DNA from: Candidatus Zixiibacteriota bacterium
GTDB taxonomy: Bacteria; Zixibacteria; MSB-5A5; GN15; JACZUZ01
Assembly: GCA_024280835.1 (NCBI GenBank)
Contig: JAJRPJ010000017.1
Location: 1-64,000 of the forward strand
DNA: 64,000 nt
Reading direction: 5' to 3'
How positions within the stretch are numbered: position 1 is the stretch's first letter; the number at the start of each line of letters is the position of its first letter. The notes beneath the pieces were generated by a model. It had not been told where the DNA came from, did no database searches, and worked only from the letters and a program-made list of their open reading frames with translations. The position numbers and the translations under genes are program-made. Of this stretch, positions 16,914 through 25,308 are shown piece by piece.

Positions 16914-17675
16914 CTAATGAGTTAGAAGAGCTAGTGAGGCTAAGGATACGGCGGCGGTTTCGGCTCGGAGTACTGATTGGCCGACTTTGAAGGGTGTGAA
17001 ACCGTTTTCGGAGGCTAGAGTGATTTCTTCGGGGGTGAAACCTGATTCTGGTCCGACTAGGATTATTAGCGGCTGTGATGGGTCGCTCATGATTTGCAGT
17101 CCTTGAGTAGTCTCTGCATTTCCAGCGCTGGGTTCGGCGATTAGTTTGCCGATTTCTGTGCGAGAATCTCGCTGGGAGTTGGTTAGCCGTGAGTTAGTCA
17201 AGAAATTTTCTAATGATTGTGGTGGGGCTATTTCTGGTAGGCGGCTGCGTTCGGATTGCTTGAGCGCGGATTTGATGACTTCGCGCCAGCGATTTAGTTT
17301 GCGTTGGATTTTGTCAGCTTCTTCGAGGCGGACTTTTGATTTTGCGGTTAGGACAGGCGCGAAGGCGCTGACTCCGACCTCGACGCACATTTGTAGGATT
17401 TGATCAAACTTTGAGGCGGTGGACATGCCGATGGCCATGGTGACTTTTCGCTGTGGTTCGCCGACATTGCGTCTGGTGGTGATGATTTCAAATGATGAGT
17501 CTTTGTTGCCAGCGCGGGTGATGATGCAATCATAGACGAGACCTGCGCCATCGGTGAGCGAAAGACGGTCACCTTTTTTGTGGCGCATGACTTTAGTGAC
17601 ATGCTTATGCTCGGCTCCGCTGAGTGTCAGGGAGTCGCCATTGATGTCTTTGATTTCGACGAAATTGAAAGGCAT
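16914..17675 (-). CDS. rsmE: 16S rRNA (uracil-1498-N3)-methyltransferase
   Basis: 253 residues. The N-terminal PUA-like part contains GAEHKHVTKVMRHKKGD, and the C-terminal SPOUT knot has ILVGPESGFTPEEI and LRAETAAVSLASLALL, the RsmE SAM-binding signature. The enzyme methylates U1498 of 16S rRNA in the assembled 30S subunit. Between the two domains is a longer, low-conservation stretch (about 160-190). It follows the DinB-like gene after a short gap on the same strand. Confidence 0.95.
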   Translation of the reverse strand: MPFNFVEIKDINGDSLTLSGAEHKHVTKVMRHKKGDRLSLTDGAGLVYDCIITRAGNKDSSFEIITTRRNVGEPQRKVTMAIGMSTASKFDQILQMCVEVGVSAFAPVLTAKSKVRLEEADKIQRKLNRWREVIKSALKQSERSRLPEIAPPQSLENFLTNSRLTNSQRDSRTEIGKLIAEPSAGNAETTQGLQIMSDPSQPLIILVGPESGFTPEEITLASENGFTPFKVGQSVLRAETAAVSLASLALLTH

Positions 17676-17714
17676 GTGAGGGCTAGTGAGATATTTTGTT
17701 TTGGCTTTAAGTGT

Positions 17715-18218
17715 TTATCCTACTAGACGACCATAGCCTAGGAATTTTCGGATTAGGGCGATTTGACCGATGTGGAATGTTTCGTGGAAGTTTAGAAAAG
17801 TTAGACTTCCCTGCACGGTTTTTTCTTGGCCTGGGAAAGCATATTCTGATTTTGCTCGAAACTCTTCTTCTGTGATATTTTCGAAGCGGTCTTTGATTTT
17901 TTCTGTGATGTTATTGAAAGAATCGATTACTTCAGGCAAAGCTGGATAGTCTTCGGAAGCTGTTAGATCTGCGGCGCGAATAAATAATTTCTCAAAATTG
18001 TGTTCGGCGTTAATTCTGAGGATTTTCGCGATATTGTAACGACTGGAGGTTATGTGGCCGTATATCCAGTGAATCGAATTTGTGTGTTCGTTGGGACGGG
18101 TGTGGATGTGTTCGTCCTTGATATCATTTAGAGCTTGCTCGAGTAATTTCACATTGAGGGTATACAACGCCGCAACTGGAGCGGCGCTGGCGATAATAGT
18201 ATTTGTATTTGAACTCAT
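17715..18218 (-). CDS. DinB-like four-helix bundle protein
   Basis: 167 residues. Three His positions typical of the DinB/YfiT metal site are visible: one in HWIYGHITSSR and two in NFHETFHIGQI. The start at 18218 follows GAGGAAGAAGG. DinB-superfamily members include thiol-dependent S-transferases and many uncharacterised metal-binding proteins, so the substrate cannot be given. It is placed between mlaD and rsmE. A second, divergent member of the family is at 26103-26606. Confidence 0.85.
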   Translation of the reverse strand: MSSNTNTIIASAAPVAALYTLNVKLLEQALNDIKDEHIHTRPNEHTNSIHWIYGHITSSRYNIAKILRINAEHNFEKLFIRAADLTASEDYPALPEVIDSFNNITEKIKDRFENITEEEFRAKSEYAFPGQEKTVQGSLTFLNFHETFHIGQIALIRKFLGYGRLVG

Positions 18219-18248
18219 AAACCTTCTTCCTCAATTCTTATCTTAGCC

Positions 18249-19175
18249 TTAGAAGACTGAGACTTTGAAATATTTCTTGGGGTTGGTTTCCATATCGAGT
18301 AAGAGATTTTCTAGACGGGCCATGAGATTGTGGAGGTTTTCATAGACGCTGTCGTCATTGACGAAACCACCGATGGTTCCTTGGCCACTGTCGACTTTGG
18401 CGAGGATTGAGCTGAAGCGCTCGCTCATGATTGCTAGGTTGGTATAGAGCGATGAGTCATAGAGCAATTTGCCAACCGTGCCGCTGGAGTCAGTCCACGC
18501 TTTTGTTAGTTTTGTCATTGAGGCTACGCCCTCTTCGAGACTGACGAAAGCGCGTTCTTGGTTTTTGTTGAAACCATCGAGGGTTTCTTTTAGTGACGCT
18601 AGAGCGGCATCCATATTGTCGTACATGGAATCGTCTTTGAGAAGTTTCCCGATTGTACCTTCGCCGCTGTTGATGATTTCCAAAGTGGTGTTCAATTGTT
18701 TTGAGAGAGCGTTCATGTTTTCGAGAGCGCTGACACCTTCGTCCACGATTTTTTCGGTTTCATCACTAGCTGGTTGAATTACACCATTGCTTTCTAGTTT
18801 TGGACTTGTGGGATCACCTGGAGATAGAGCGAGATATTTGTCGCCAATCAAGCCAATTGATGAGACTTTGACGGTGGCGTCGGTTTTGACTAGCTCCCAG
18901 ACATTGTTGCGGACTCGGCCGACGACTTTGATTTGGTTTCTTTCGTTGGCGAATTTGATTGATTTGACATTACCGACTTCAATACCTTTGACCCAAACTG
19001 GTGAGCCAGGTGTTAATCCCTTGACATCATCAAAGTAAACGACGAAGAATTTCTTGCCCTCGAAGATTGATGTGCCACCGCCTGTGAATGAGGCGTAAAG
19101 CATGAAGGAAAAGGCAAATATGACAACGATGGCTATCTTCAGCTCAGACCATTTGACTCTATTGGAACGACGCAT
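18249..19175 (-). CDS. mlaD: MlaD-family MCE-domain lipid transport protein
   Basis: 308 residues. One N-terminal membrane anchor (about 13-30) precedes the MCE domain (about 40-117), with YFDDVKGLTPGSPVWVKGIE and GLIGDKYLALSPGD. The C-terminal half is helical with repeated pieces GEGTIGKLLKDDSMYDN, SGTVGKLLYDSSLYTN and GQGTIGGFVNDDSVYEN, the usual hydrophobic-tunnel repeats. With the upstream MlaF and MlaE it forms an ABC system moving phospholipids between inner and outer membranes. A 164-base gap separates it from mlaF and may carry its own promoter. Confidence 0.92.
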   Translation of the reverse strand: MRRSNRVKWSELKIAIVVIFAFSFMLYASFTGGGTSIFEGKKFFVVYFDDVKGLTPGSPVWVKGIEVGNVKSIKFANERNQIKVVGRVRNNVWELVKTDATVKVSSIGLIGDKYLALSPGDPTSPKLESNGVIQPASDETEKIVDEGVSALENMNALSKQLNTTLEIINSGEGTIGKLLKDDSMYDNMDAALASLKETLDGFNKNQERAFVSLEEGVASMTKLTKAWTDSSGTVGKLLYDSSLYTNLAIMSERFSSILAKVDSGQGTIGGFVNDDSVYENLHNLMARLENLLLDMETNPKKYFKVSVF

Positions 19176-19339
19176 TGTTTTTTCTCTGACTCTTCTCTAT
19201 TTGGTCTACTCTCTTTTCTGAGAGTCTTGTCTTATCTCTACTATACTGTAACCAATGATACTGCTACAGATTCTGAGTTGCGAGTTAAATGCAACGGGAT
19301 ACTTTCAATATTTATGAAACTAAGTTAAGCACAAATTAA

Positions 19340-20128
19340 CTAAACGAACTGCCTTCTTTCCATCAACTTTAGCGAGGCTCGAAAAGGTTCGAGAAAAGTT
19401 AGGACTCTTTTGTCGGACGAGCTTTGCAAATCTGGTAAACTTCCATCGAAAGCAACTGAGCCTTTGTCAATCAGAATAAACTTATCTGCGATGGCTAGGG
19501 CATCGAGGAACTGATGTGTCACAACAATTGTGGCGATATTTCGTTCCCGAGTCAACTGATCCATCAGGTGTAGCACCTGGGTGGATGATTCGGGGTCTAG
19601 ACCCGTTGTTGGTTCGTCGTAGAGCATGATTTTCGGGGCTGTGGCTAGCAGCGCTCTGGCGATGGCGACTCTTCTTTGCATGCCACCAGAAAGTTCTTCG
19701 GGCATGCGGTCCATTATTGATTCTTCCAAACGCACAAATCCGAGCATCTCGCGGACTTTTTCTTCGACTTGTTCGATGGTCATATCGGAGTGCTCTATCA
19801 AATAGAAGCCGACATTTTCGCCGACGGTTAATGAGTCGAAAAGAGCGCCGTCTTGGAAAACCATACCCATTTTCTTGCGAACATCGCTTAGTTGTTTTTC
19901 GGTGAAATCGCTGACGTGTTCATCATCGATACAGACATCGCCTGAATCTGGTTTGTACAAACCAAGTAAGAGTTTAAGGATGGTCGATTTGCCAGAGCCA
20001 GACTGCCCCATGATTACCCGCGACTCGCCTTCGGGAATACAAAAGGAGACATCCTTTAGGACGGGCTCACCGCCTGGGTAGGCAAAAGTGACGTTCTCTA
20101 GGCGGATCATGTCTTGTGGTTTGGACAT
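19340..20128 (-). CDS. mlaF: ABC transporter ATPase, MlaF type
   Basis: 262 residues. Walker A GQSGSGKST, Q-loop MGMVFQDGALFDSLTVGENV, signature ELSGGMQRRVAIARALL, Walker B IMLYDEPTTGLDP and the switch His in VVTHQF are all present. The sequence ALFDSLTVGENVGF is characteristic of the MlaF/Ttg2A branch. It powers the MlaE permease. The start lies 31 bases after mlaE stops on the same strand. Confidence 0.95.
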   Translation of the reverse strand: MSKPQDMIRLENVTFAYPGGEPVLKDVSFCIPEGESRVIMGQSGSGKSTILKLLLGLYKPDSGDVCIDDEHVSDFTEKQLSDVRKKMGMVFQDGALFDSLTVGENVGFYLIEHSDMTIEQVEEKVREMLGFVRLEESIMDRMPEELSGGMQRRVAIARALLATAPKIMLYDEPTTGLDPESSTQVLHLMDQLTRERNIATIVVTHQFLDALAIADKFILIDKGSVAFDGSLPDLQSSSDKRVLTFLEPFRASLKLMERRQFV

Positions 20129-20159
20129 AGCTCTGTTCTTCCACTTATTCTAAGTTGTC

Positions 20160-20942
20160 TTAGAAGTAACCTTTGATGAGTTTGAAAATTACTTGAGTGA
20201 TTACGAAGTTGGCGAGCAGGATTGATATTGAAGTGATCACCACTGATTGATTTGTGGCGGCGCCAACTCCTTTGGCTCCTCCCTCGGCGGTGAATCCTTT
20301 CCAGAGGGAGACAAAGGCGATAATGAAAGCGAAGACAATTGGTTTGACGAGTCCCATGGTGATGTTGCCGAAGTTGAGGTGTTCGACTACAGGCGCCCAA
20401 TATAGTGAGCCTGAGATATGGGCCAAGAGGACGGCGATGATGTATCCGCCAAAGAGTCCGACGACATCGCAGATGATGGTTAGTACTGGCACCATTATCA
20501 GGAGAGCCACTAGGCGCGGTACAGCTAGTTTTTGCAAAGGGTCGATGGAATAGGCTCGGAGGGCGTCGATTTGGTTTGAGGATTTCATGGAGCCGATTTC
20601 GGCGGTTATGCCACTGGCGACACGAGCGGCGACCATGATGCCTGTTAGGGTTGGCCCGAGTTCACGGACGATGGCCATGATCATGATACGGCCAAGGTAG
20701 TTTTTGGCGCCGAAGTCACCAAGTTCATTGGCGAAGTTGATGGCGATGGCTTGGCCAGCAAGGATTCCAGTTAGGGCTACTAGCCAAAGTGAGCCGACAC
20801 CACCGAGGTACATTTGCTCGAGGGTTTCGGTGAGATAGAACGGACGACTGAAGAGGGCCTTGGTTACACGTCCTGAAAAACGTATTAGTTGGTCGGTTTG
20901 GTAGAAGAAGTTTTTCATCGGGCCAAGTTTGTGAGTTGCCAT
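20160..20942 (-). CDS. mlaE: MlaE-type ABC permease
   Basis: 260 residues with five or six hydrophobic segments and the MlaE family signature region ELGPTLTGIMVAARVAS followed by TAEIGSMKSSNQIDAL. The MlaE dimer is the inner-membrane core of the phospholipid transporter that docks MlaD and MlaF. It is the first gene of the mla group. The ATG at 20942 has no clear ribosome-binding site; an ATG eight codons later is an alternative. MlaA, MlaB and MlaC homologues are not in the window. Confidence 0.95.
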   Translation of the reverse strand: MATHKLGPMKNFFYQTDQLIRFSGRVTKALFSRPFYLTETLEQMYLGGVGSLWLVALTGILAGQAIAINFANELGDFGAKNYLGRIMIMAIVRELGPTLTGIMVAARVASGITAEIGSMKSSNQIDALRAYSIDPLQKLAVPRLVALLIMVPVLTIICDVVGLFGGYIIAVLLAHISGSLYWAPVVEHLNFGNITMGLVKPIVFAFIIAFVSLWKGFTAEGGAKGVGAATNQSVVITSISILLANFVITQVIFKLIKGYF

Positions 20943-21259
20943 ACGTGAGTAAACAACTAATTGGAAACAATGTTCGGCGATTCTTGATAAAAAGATAGTC
21001 GTTTTTGAGACAATCCCGAGCGCAGTAATTGGCGCCCTTTCGCGGGGGCATACTAGGACTCAAGTTGGCTCCTGTCAAGGTATTACTCTGGGGAGTATGT
21101 TGAAGCTGGCGCTATGTTATACTCACCCAATCTTGGCTCAGGTATTGACTTTCTGGTAGTCTGGCGTGAGATTAGTTGCGTTGTTGAATTTTGGATTGGG
21201 CAGTTTGGTTTAAGATATATCTTAGTAAAAAAATATAATTGTATCGAATGTGGGGGCAC
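20943..21259. promoter_or_regulatory. divergent intergenic region with palindrome and -10 box before the PP-loop gene
   Basis: Between mlaE and the PP-loop gene. TATAAT lies at 21234-21239. Seventeen bases upstream, where a -35 box would be, is the perfect 14-bp palindrome TAAGATATATCTTA (21211-21224). The arrangement suggests an operator overlapping the -35 region of the plus-strand promoter. I see nothing distinctive on the mlaE side. Confidence 0.45.
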
Positions 21260-22366
21260 ATGAGCGACGAGACAGCAGAGAAAGCAATAACATCACCAGT
21301 AACAGCAGAGACTAAGAGTCCGGTTGAGTCAGAGCCAGTAACGCAAAAAGCTAAGGCCAAGAAACGGCCACATGCGATTGCGCTTTTTTCGGGTGGTTTG
21401 GATTCTGCGCTGGCTATTTTGCTTTTGCTTAAGCAGGATATCGAAGTTACGGCTTTGACATTTATGACGCATTTCGGTTGCGATGCCTCGTCAGATCGCT
21501 CTTCATGCGGCTCTAACCCCTACCCTATGGCTGACAAGTTTGGCTTCAATGTCAAGTTGATGCATCTGGGTCAAAAGTTTGTGGATATTGTTGTCGATCC
21601 GAAACACGGGCGTGGCAAGCATATGAATGTTTGTATTGATTGTCGGATGTTGATGATCAATGAGGCGGCGCGTTGTATGCGGATGATGAATGCTGATTTT
21701 CTGGTGACAGGTGAGGTGATGGGTCAGCGTCCGATGTCACAACGTAAACCGATTATGGAATTGGTGGACAAGGAAACTGATCTTGGCGGCAGGTTGTTGC
21801 GTCCACTTTCGGCCAAGCTTTTGCCACCGACATTACCCGAGCAAATGGGTATGGTTGATCGTGAGCAGCTGGAAGGTATCTCTGGTCGGAGCCGTAAACG
21901 TCAGATGGAACTGGCTAAAGAGTTTGGTTTGGATGAATATCCGACTCCCGCTTCGGGATGTTTGCTGACTGACGCGAATTATAGTCGTCGGCTCAGGGAT
22001 TTGCTTGCTCATAGTGGGACTATAAATTTTACGGATTTGAATTTGTTGCGGCTAGGTCGTCAGTTTCGTATTTCTCCAGAATGCAAATTGCTTTTGGGGC
22101 GGGATGAGAATGATAACAAGGCTTTGATGCAGTATCGTAACAAGGAAGTCTATGTGCTGGAGGCGCGTGAGACTAGCACGCCATTTGGTCTGCTTTATGG
22201 TTCTCCGAGCGAGGAGGATTTGCGATTTGCGGCATCGACTGTGGCTCGTTATTGCGATCAAAGGGACTTGCCTGAGGTTAATGTGACGATTGTCCGTGAT
22301 GGGGTTGAGCGTGTCTTGCGAGTGGCTCCCGCCAATGAAGATGCGCTCTCTAAGGTTCGACTTTAA
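21260..22366 (+). CDS. PP-loop ATPase with C-terminal NFACT-R-like domain, predicted tRNA sulfurtransferase relative
   Basis: 368 residues. A variable, Lys- and Glu-rich N-terminal extension of about 35 residues precedes the PP-loop ALFSGGLDSALAI. Paired Cys in VCIDCRMLM and further conserved blocks (GEVMGQRPMSQ, LLRPLSAKLLPPT, YPTPASGCLLTD) match proteins often annotated ThiI-like or thiouridylase-like. The last about 100 residues resemble the NFACT-R_2/DUF814 RNA-binding module (LLLGRDENDNKAL). There is no THUMP domain. A role in tRNA thiolation is inferred, not shown. The start at 21260 is chosen because GGGGG sits just before it; the frame extends to 21239. Confidence 0.82.
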   Translation: MSDETAEKAITSPVTAETKSPVESEPVTQKAKAKKRPHAIALFSGGLDSALAILLLLKQDIEVTALTFMTHFGCDASSDRSSCGSNPYPMADKFGFNVKLMHLGQKFVDIVVDPKHGRGKHMNVCIDCRMLMINEAARCMRMMNADFLVTGEVMGQRPMSQRKPIMELVDKETDLGGRLLRPLSAKLLPPTLPEQMGMVDREQLEGISGRSRKRQMELAKEFGLDEYPTPASGCLLTDANYSRRLRDLLAHSGTINFTDLNLLRLGRQFRISPECKLLLGRDENDNKALMQYRNKEVYVLEARETSTPFGLLYGSPSEEDLRFAASTVARYCDQRDLPEVNVTIVRDGVERVLRVAPANEDALSKVRL

Positions 22367-22397
22367 TTTTGCTATTGGGTAACAAAAATTAAAGGGA

Positions 22398-22417
22398 CTC
22401 CGCTCTGACAAGCGGAG
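22398..22417 (+). terminator. hairpin after the PP-loop gene
   Basis: CTCCGCT (22398-22404) pairs with AGCGGAG (22411-22417), 32 bases after the stop. It is followed by C's rather than T's, so efficiency is uncertain. Confidence 0.4.
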
Positions 22418-22860
22418 CCCCCCTCTCTCCCCGTCAACGCACCTAAGACAACCCTAACCGCCGGGAAATAGTCGTCTACGTCAGCGACTCACCTCTGAAT
22501 CACTGACGCTTGCGCTCATTGGCGCGATACGTTGACACTCTACTTACTTACAAAGATGGCGCCAAACTCGTCGCGCACAACCTATGTCGCTATTGTTCAA
22601 TGACTTAGTCTGACATGTAGATATGGCTTATCGATTTGTTTGGGATTAGACGCATTTTCTGCGTGATTTGATTATTGTGGATGGAAACCTGACTGACGTA
22701 AGCTGTTGATGGATTTAGGGTTGTGTGTTGGTAGGGAGGTACGAAACGAATATGGAGAATTCGTACGTTGCTACGTTTGGTGTCATTGGAATAATGACTG
22801 TCCGACTTGTGCATTAGTCAAACCTAAATGTATATCTAGGAAGAGATTTCCAAAAAGAAT

Positions 22861-22887
22861 AGAGGCCCCAACATTGTTGGGGCCTCT
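22861..22887 (-). terminator. intrinsic terminator of the cohesin-like gene
   Basis: A perfect 12-bp stem (AGAGGCCCCAAC, 22861-22872, against 22876-22887) with a three-base loop. On the minus strand it is followed by ATTCTTTTTGG, a T-rich tail. Confidence 0.85.
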
Positions 22888-22959
22888 AGGGAAATACTAA
22901 TCTAATCGAAAAAAAACATTCCAGATATGTACGTATCTGGTACGCAGAACTGTCTTCTC

Positions 22960-23802
22960 TTATTTCAAGAGGACCATCTTGCGAGTTTGGACAAAGACAC
23001 CGTTTCCAACATTGAGCTTGGAGAAATACATGCCCGAGGAAACAAGAGCGCCGTTGGAGTCCCGACCATCCCATTCAACAACTTGAATGCCAGCTTCCTG
23101 CTCTTCGTCAATCAGAGTGCGAACACGCTGACCGAGAACATTGAAGACCTCAATAGTCACGTGAGAGGCGACTTTTAAGGCGTATGGAATTTTTGTTGTT
23201 GGGTTGAATGGATTCGGATAGTTCTGCTCCAGAGCGAACTCTGTTGGTAGAACTGAGCCAATCGTGCCACCAGAAAGAGCAACTTCCACTGGAGCGAAGC
23301 TTGGCGTTTCCATGACGACGTGTGGCACTTTCTGTTCGTCGTATTCATTATAGACGAAGTATAGAGCGTGATCTGGGTCTTTTAGTACAATGGCTTCAAT
23401 GCGCACAGTCTCGAGAGAAGCATCGTCTACACTGAAGTGTAAATTGGCGACAACACCTTCTCCAGCTGAAAGATCACTCTTGGAGCCGAAAACCATGTTA
23501 ATAGCGCCGATGATAACGGTGTTGTTCTCTTTATCGATATTTGCGGTCTTGAAGTCATAGCCACTGAGCATATCACCAAAGGTAACCTCTGTTAGGGTTA
23601 CACCCTTGGAGTATTTCAACGGAATATCCAAGGCCGTCAAATTGGCGCCATAAGCGATTTTAATTGGTACAATCACTTCATTGATGGCTTGCGCATTTGG
23701 AGCCGCTTTCGCGGAGATATTAAATGCGCTCTTATTTGCCGCTATGGCTGAGCCCGACAAAAGCAGTGTTCCTATCACTGCCAATGAGCAAAAACGTTTC
23801 AT
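22960..23802 (-). CDS. secreted cohesin-like protein with C-terminal FlgD-Ig/T9SS-type sorting region
   Basis: 280 residues. Start at 23802 follows AGGAGGGGA. A signal peptide (KRFCSLAVIGTLLLSGSAIA) leads into a beta-sandwich (about 25-165) with cohesin-type features: ALDIPLKYSKGVTLTEVTFG and a late LSAGEGVVANLHFSV. The C-terminal about 90 residues begin with EQNYPNPFNPTTKIPYAL and continue VTIEVFNVLGQRVRTL and SSGMYFSKL, the FlgD-Ig-like tail common on exported proteins of Zixibacteria, Marinimicrobia and related groups and similar to type IX sorting domains. It may be surface displayed and could bind dockerin partners such as the one at 58895. Local base skew is opposite to the surroundings. 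Confidence 0.85.
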   Translation of the reverse strand: MKRFCSLAVIGTLLLSGSAIAANKSAFNISAKAAPNAQAINEVIVPIKIAYGANLTALDIPLKYSKGVTLTEVTFGDMLSGYDFKTANIDKENNTVIIGAINMVFGSKSDLSAGEGVVANLHFSVDDASLETVRIEAIVLKDPDHALYFVYNEYDEQKVPHVVMETPSFAPVEVALSGGTIGSVLPTEFALEQNYPNPFNPTTKIPYALKVASHVTIEVFNVLGQRVRTLIDEEQEAGIQVVEWDGRDSNGALVSSGMYFSKLNVGNGVFVQTRKMVLLK

Positions 23803-24688
23803 GTAATCCCCTCCTGTTCGGGAGTAAGTTGATTCTTGTGACCCTATTTGGCGTCCTGCCTTTTTTGGGGCCTCTATCAAGTTCCGCAAATCAAAAATAT
23901 CTTCTTGTTTACTTATCTAAGTTGTTTACCTAAAAAAATTGTTTACTGCGTGTAAAAGGTAAATATCTGGTTTACAACCAATCAGTTCATTGCAAATCTG
24001 GCGCCTTATTGGGCCTTTTTACGGTTAAATGCTATGGGTCCTCATTCTGTGTGTCTTGAGTGGGGTCAAGTTTGAATCCCCTGATCAATTACAAACGATC
24101 AAAACTTCGCTGTGATAGTTTCTGTGAGGACTAACTTTGCAAACTCCTCCGCCATTTTTTTGCCACCTACCATAAGACCGAAGGTGTTGTCTTGAAATCA
24201 CTTACTGACTCTACAGAGCCAAGCTTGACTGACGTGAGGGATCTGTAAGGCAATAGTAAAATACTGGATGCTTTGAGGACTGTCAAGCATTTTTTGTCTG
24301 GCTCGGGTCTCGCTTTGACTCTCTCAAAAGCGTCTTTCTGAGGTCTTTGCGGTATCTCTTCTGGCTTTGATGTATGCAAGCCGAGGCGCTTTTGGTGGAA
24401 AGCATTTCCACTTTCGGTTTTTTTACCGCCTTGGGTCAGTTTTTAACTCAGGTTTCAACAAAGTCTTCTCCGCTTAGTCCTTTGCTTGCCTCCGATTGGG
24501 AGTTTGAAACTCTGGACTCGCCTGCGAGGGGATTTTAGCTCTGGTTGAACATTCAATGGGCGAGAATTTGCACTTGAGAAATCACCTAAGCCTTGTGCGC
24601 CTATTGGCATTCTCTCTTTCTCTTTATAGTCCAGCGGGGCTGAAAAAGTTCAATTTACTTTGTGCGAATTATAGATAACGCAGCAAAC
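23803..24688. other. 886-base gene-poor region upstream of the cohesin-like gene
   Basis: Holds the GTTTAC repeats at 23905-23975 and a hairpin at 24394-24410 (GTGGAAA, GCA loop, TTTCCAC) followed by TTTCGGTTTTTTT, which looks like a plus-strand terminator although no plus-strand gene precedes it. A 70-codon minus frame at 24167-24379 has no support. The rest may be degenerated sequence. Confidence 0.5.
23905..23975. repeat. direct repeats of TTGTTTAC at 17-base steps
   Basis: TTGTTTAC occurs at 23905, 23922 and 23939, exactly 17 bases apart, and TGGTTTAC at 23968. Two inverted GTAAA pieces lie at 23952 and 23959. The array is 103-173 bases upstream of the cohesin-like start and may be a regulator binding array. 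Confidence 0.5.
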
Positions 24689-25156
24689 TTATTTTGACAG
24701 CTTTTTGTGGACTTCATTGACCTGCATCAGGGCCGCAGAGCCATACCAAGGGTGGAGTTCCATCAATAGCCGTCCCGCTTGGATGGCGGGGTCTGTGGCA
24801 GTTATTTTTTGGGCTTCTTCAACTGTTTTGACATTGAAGATGAAGATTCCTCGGAACTCTCCATCGTCCATGAAAGGTCCAGCGAGAGCTAGTTTCCCTT
24901 CGTCGGCTAGTCGATTGATGTTGGCTCTATGTGCTTTTTGCAGAGTTATGGCCTCGGCTTCATTCTGATCTCGATTTGGCCCTGCTTTTAGAAAGGCCAC
25001 TACATATTGGCGCATGCCGTATTCGTCGGCGCCGAGTTTTTGGGCAAGTTGGGCGTCGAAACTGTTGGTTGGCTCGGTTTTGATGTTTGACTCCTCTGAT
25101 TTATTGGCACAGGCCGATAGTGTGCAGGCTAGTAAGAGAACGAAAATAATGCGCAT
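24689..25156 (-). CDS. lipoprotein with YciI-like domain
   Basis: 155 residues. Signal with lipobox LSACA (Cys16), a short linker, then a domain of about 100 residues matching YciI-like dimeric alpha-beta proteins: QYVVAFLKAGPNR, LADEGKLALAGPFMDDGEFRGIFIF and the following EEAQKITATDPAIQAGRL. YciI-family proteins are usually cytosolic and of unclear activity; export as a lipoprotein is seen in Bacteroidetes-type genomes. It seems monocistronic. Confidence 0.85.
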   Translation of the reverse strand: MRIIFVLLLACTLSACANKSEESNIKTEPTNSFDAQLAQKLGADEYGMRQYVVAFLKAGPNRDQNEAEAITLQKAHRANINRLADEGKLALAGPFMDDGEFRGIFIFNVKTVEEAQKITATDPAIQAGRLLMELHPWYGSAALMQVNEVHKKLSK

Positions 25157-25308
25157 GAATCCCCCTTGAATGTTAGTTTGATAATTGTGTCAGGTTTGTG
25201 TGGCTGATTTTCAGCTCTGGAAGTCTGGGAAGACTCGCCATATTGTTTCGAGTGTTTCGCCGCGTTTGTCTGATGCACCTGTGGTGTGAATCTATTGGGT
25301 CTGCAATT

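Larger units (their letters stand above)
22367..22959. other. intergenic region between convergent genes
   Basis: 593 bases between the PP-loop gene and the cohesin-like gene, with a hairpin at each end (22398-22417 and 22861-22887). Short frames in between have no ribosome-binding site or similarity. I see no gene here. Confidence 0.6.

Noticed and set aside
20107-20400. A 97-codon minus-strand frame
   Set aside because: Overlaps mlaE in another frame; composition is that of a shadow.
22605-22900. Short frames on both strands between convergent genes
   Set aside because: No ribosome-binding sites, no similarity, and one runs through a terminator stem.
24167-24379. A 70-codon minus frame in the long intergenic region
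   Set aside because: No ribosome-binding site, no hydrophobic or domain pattern; considered chance.
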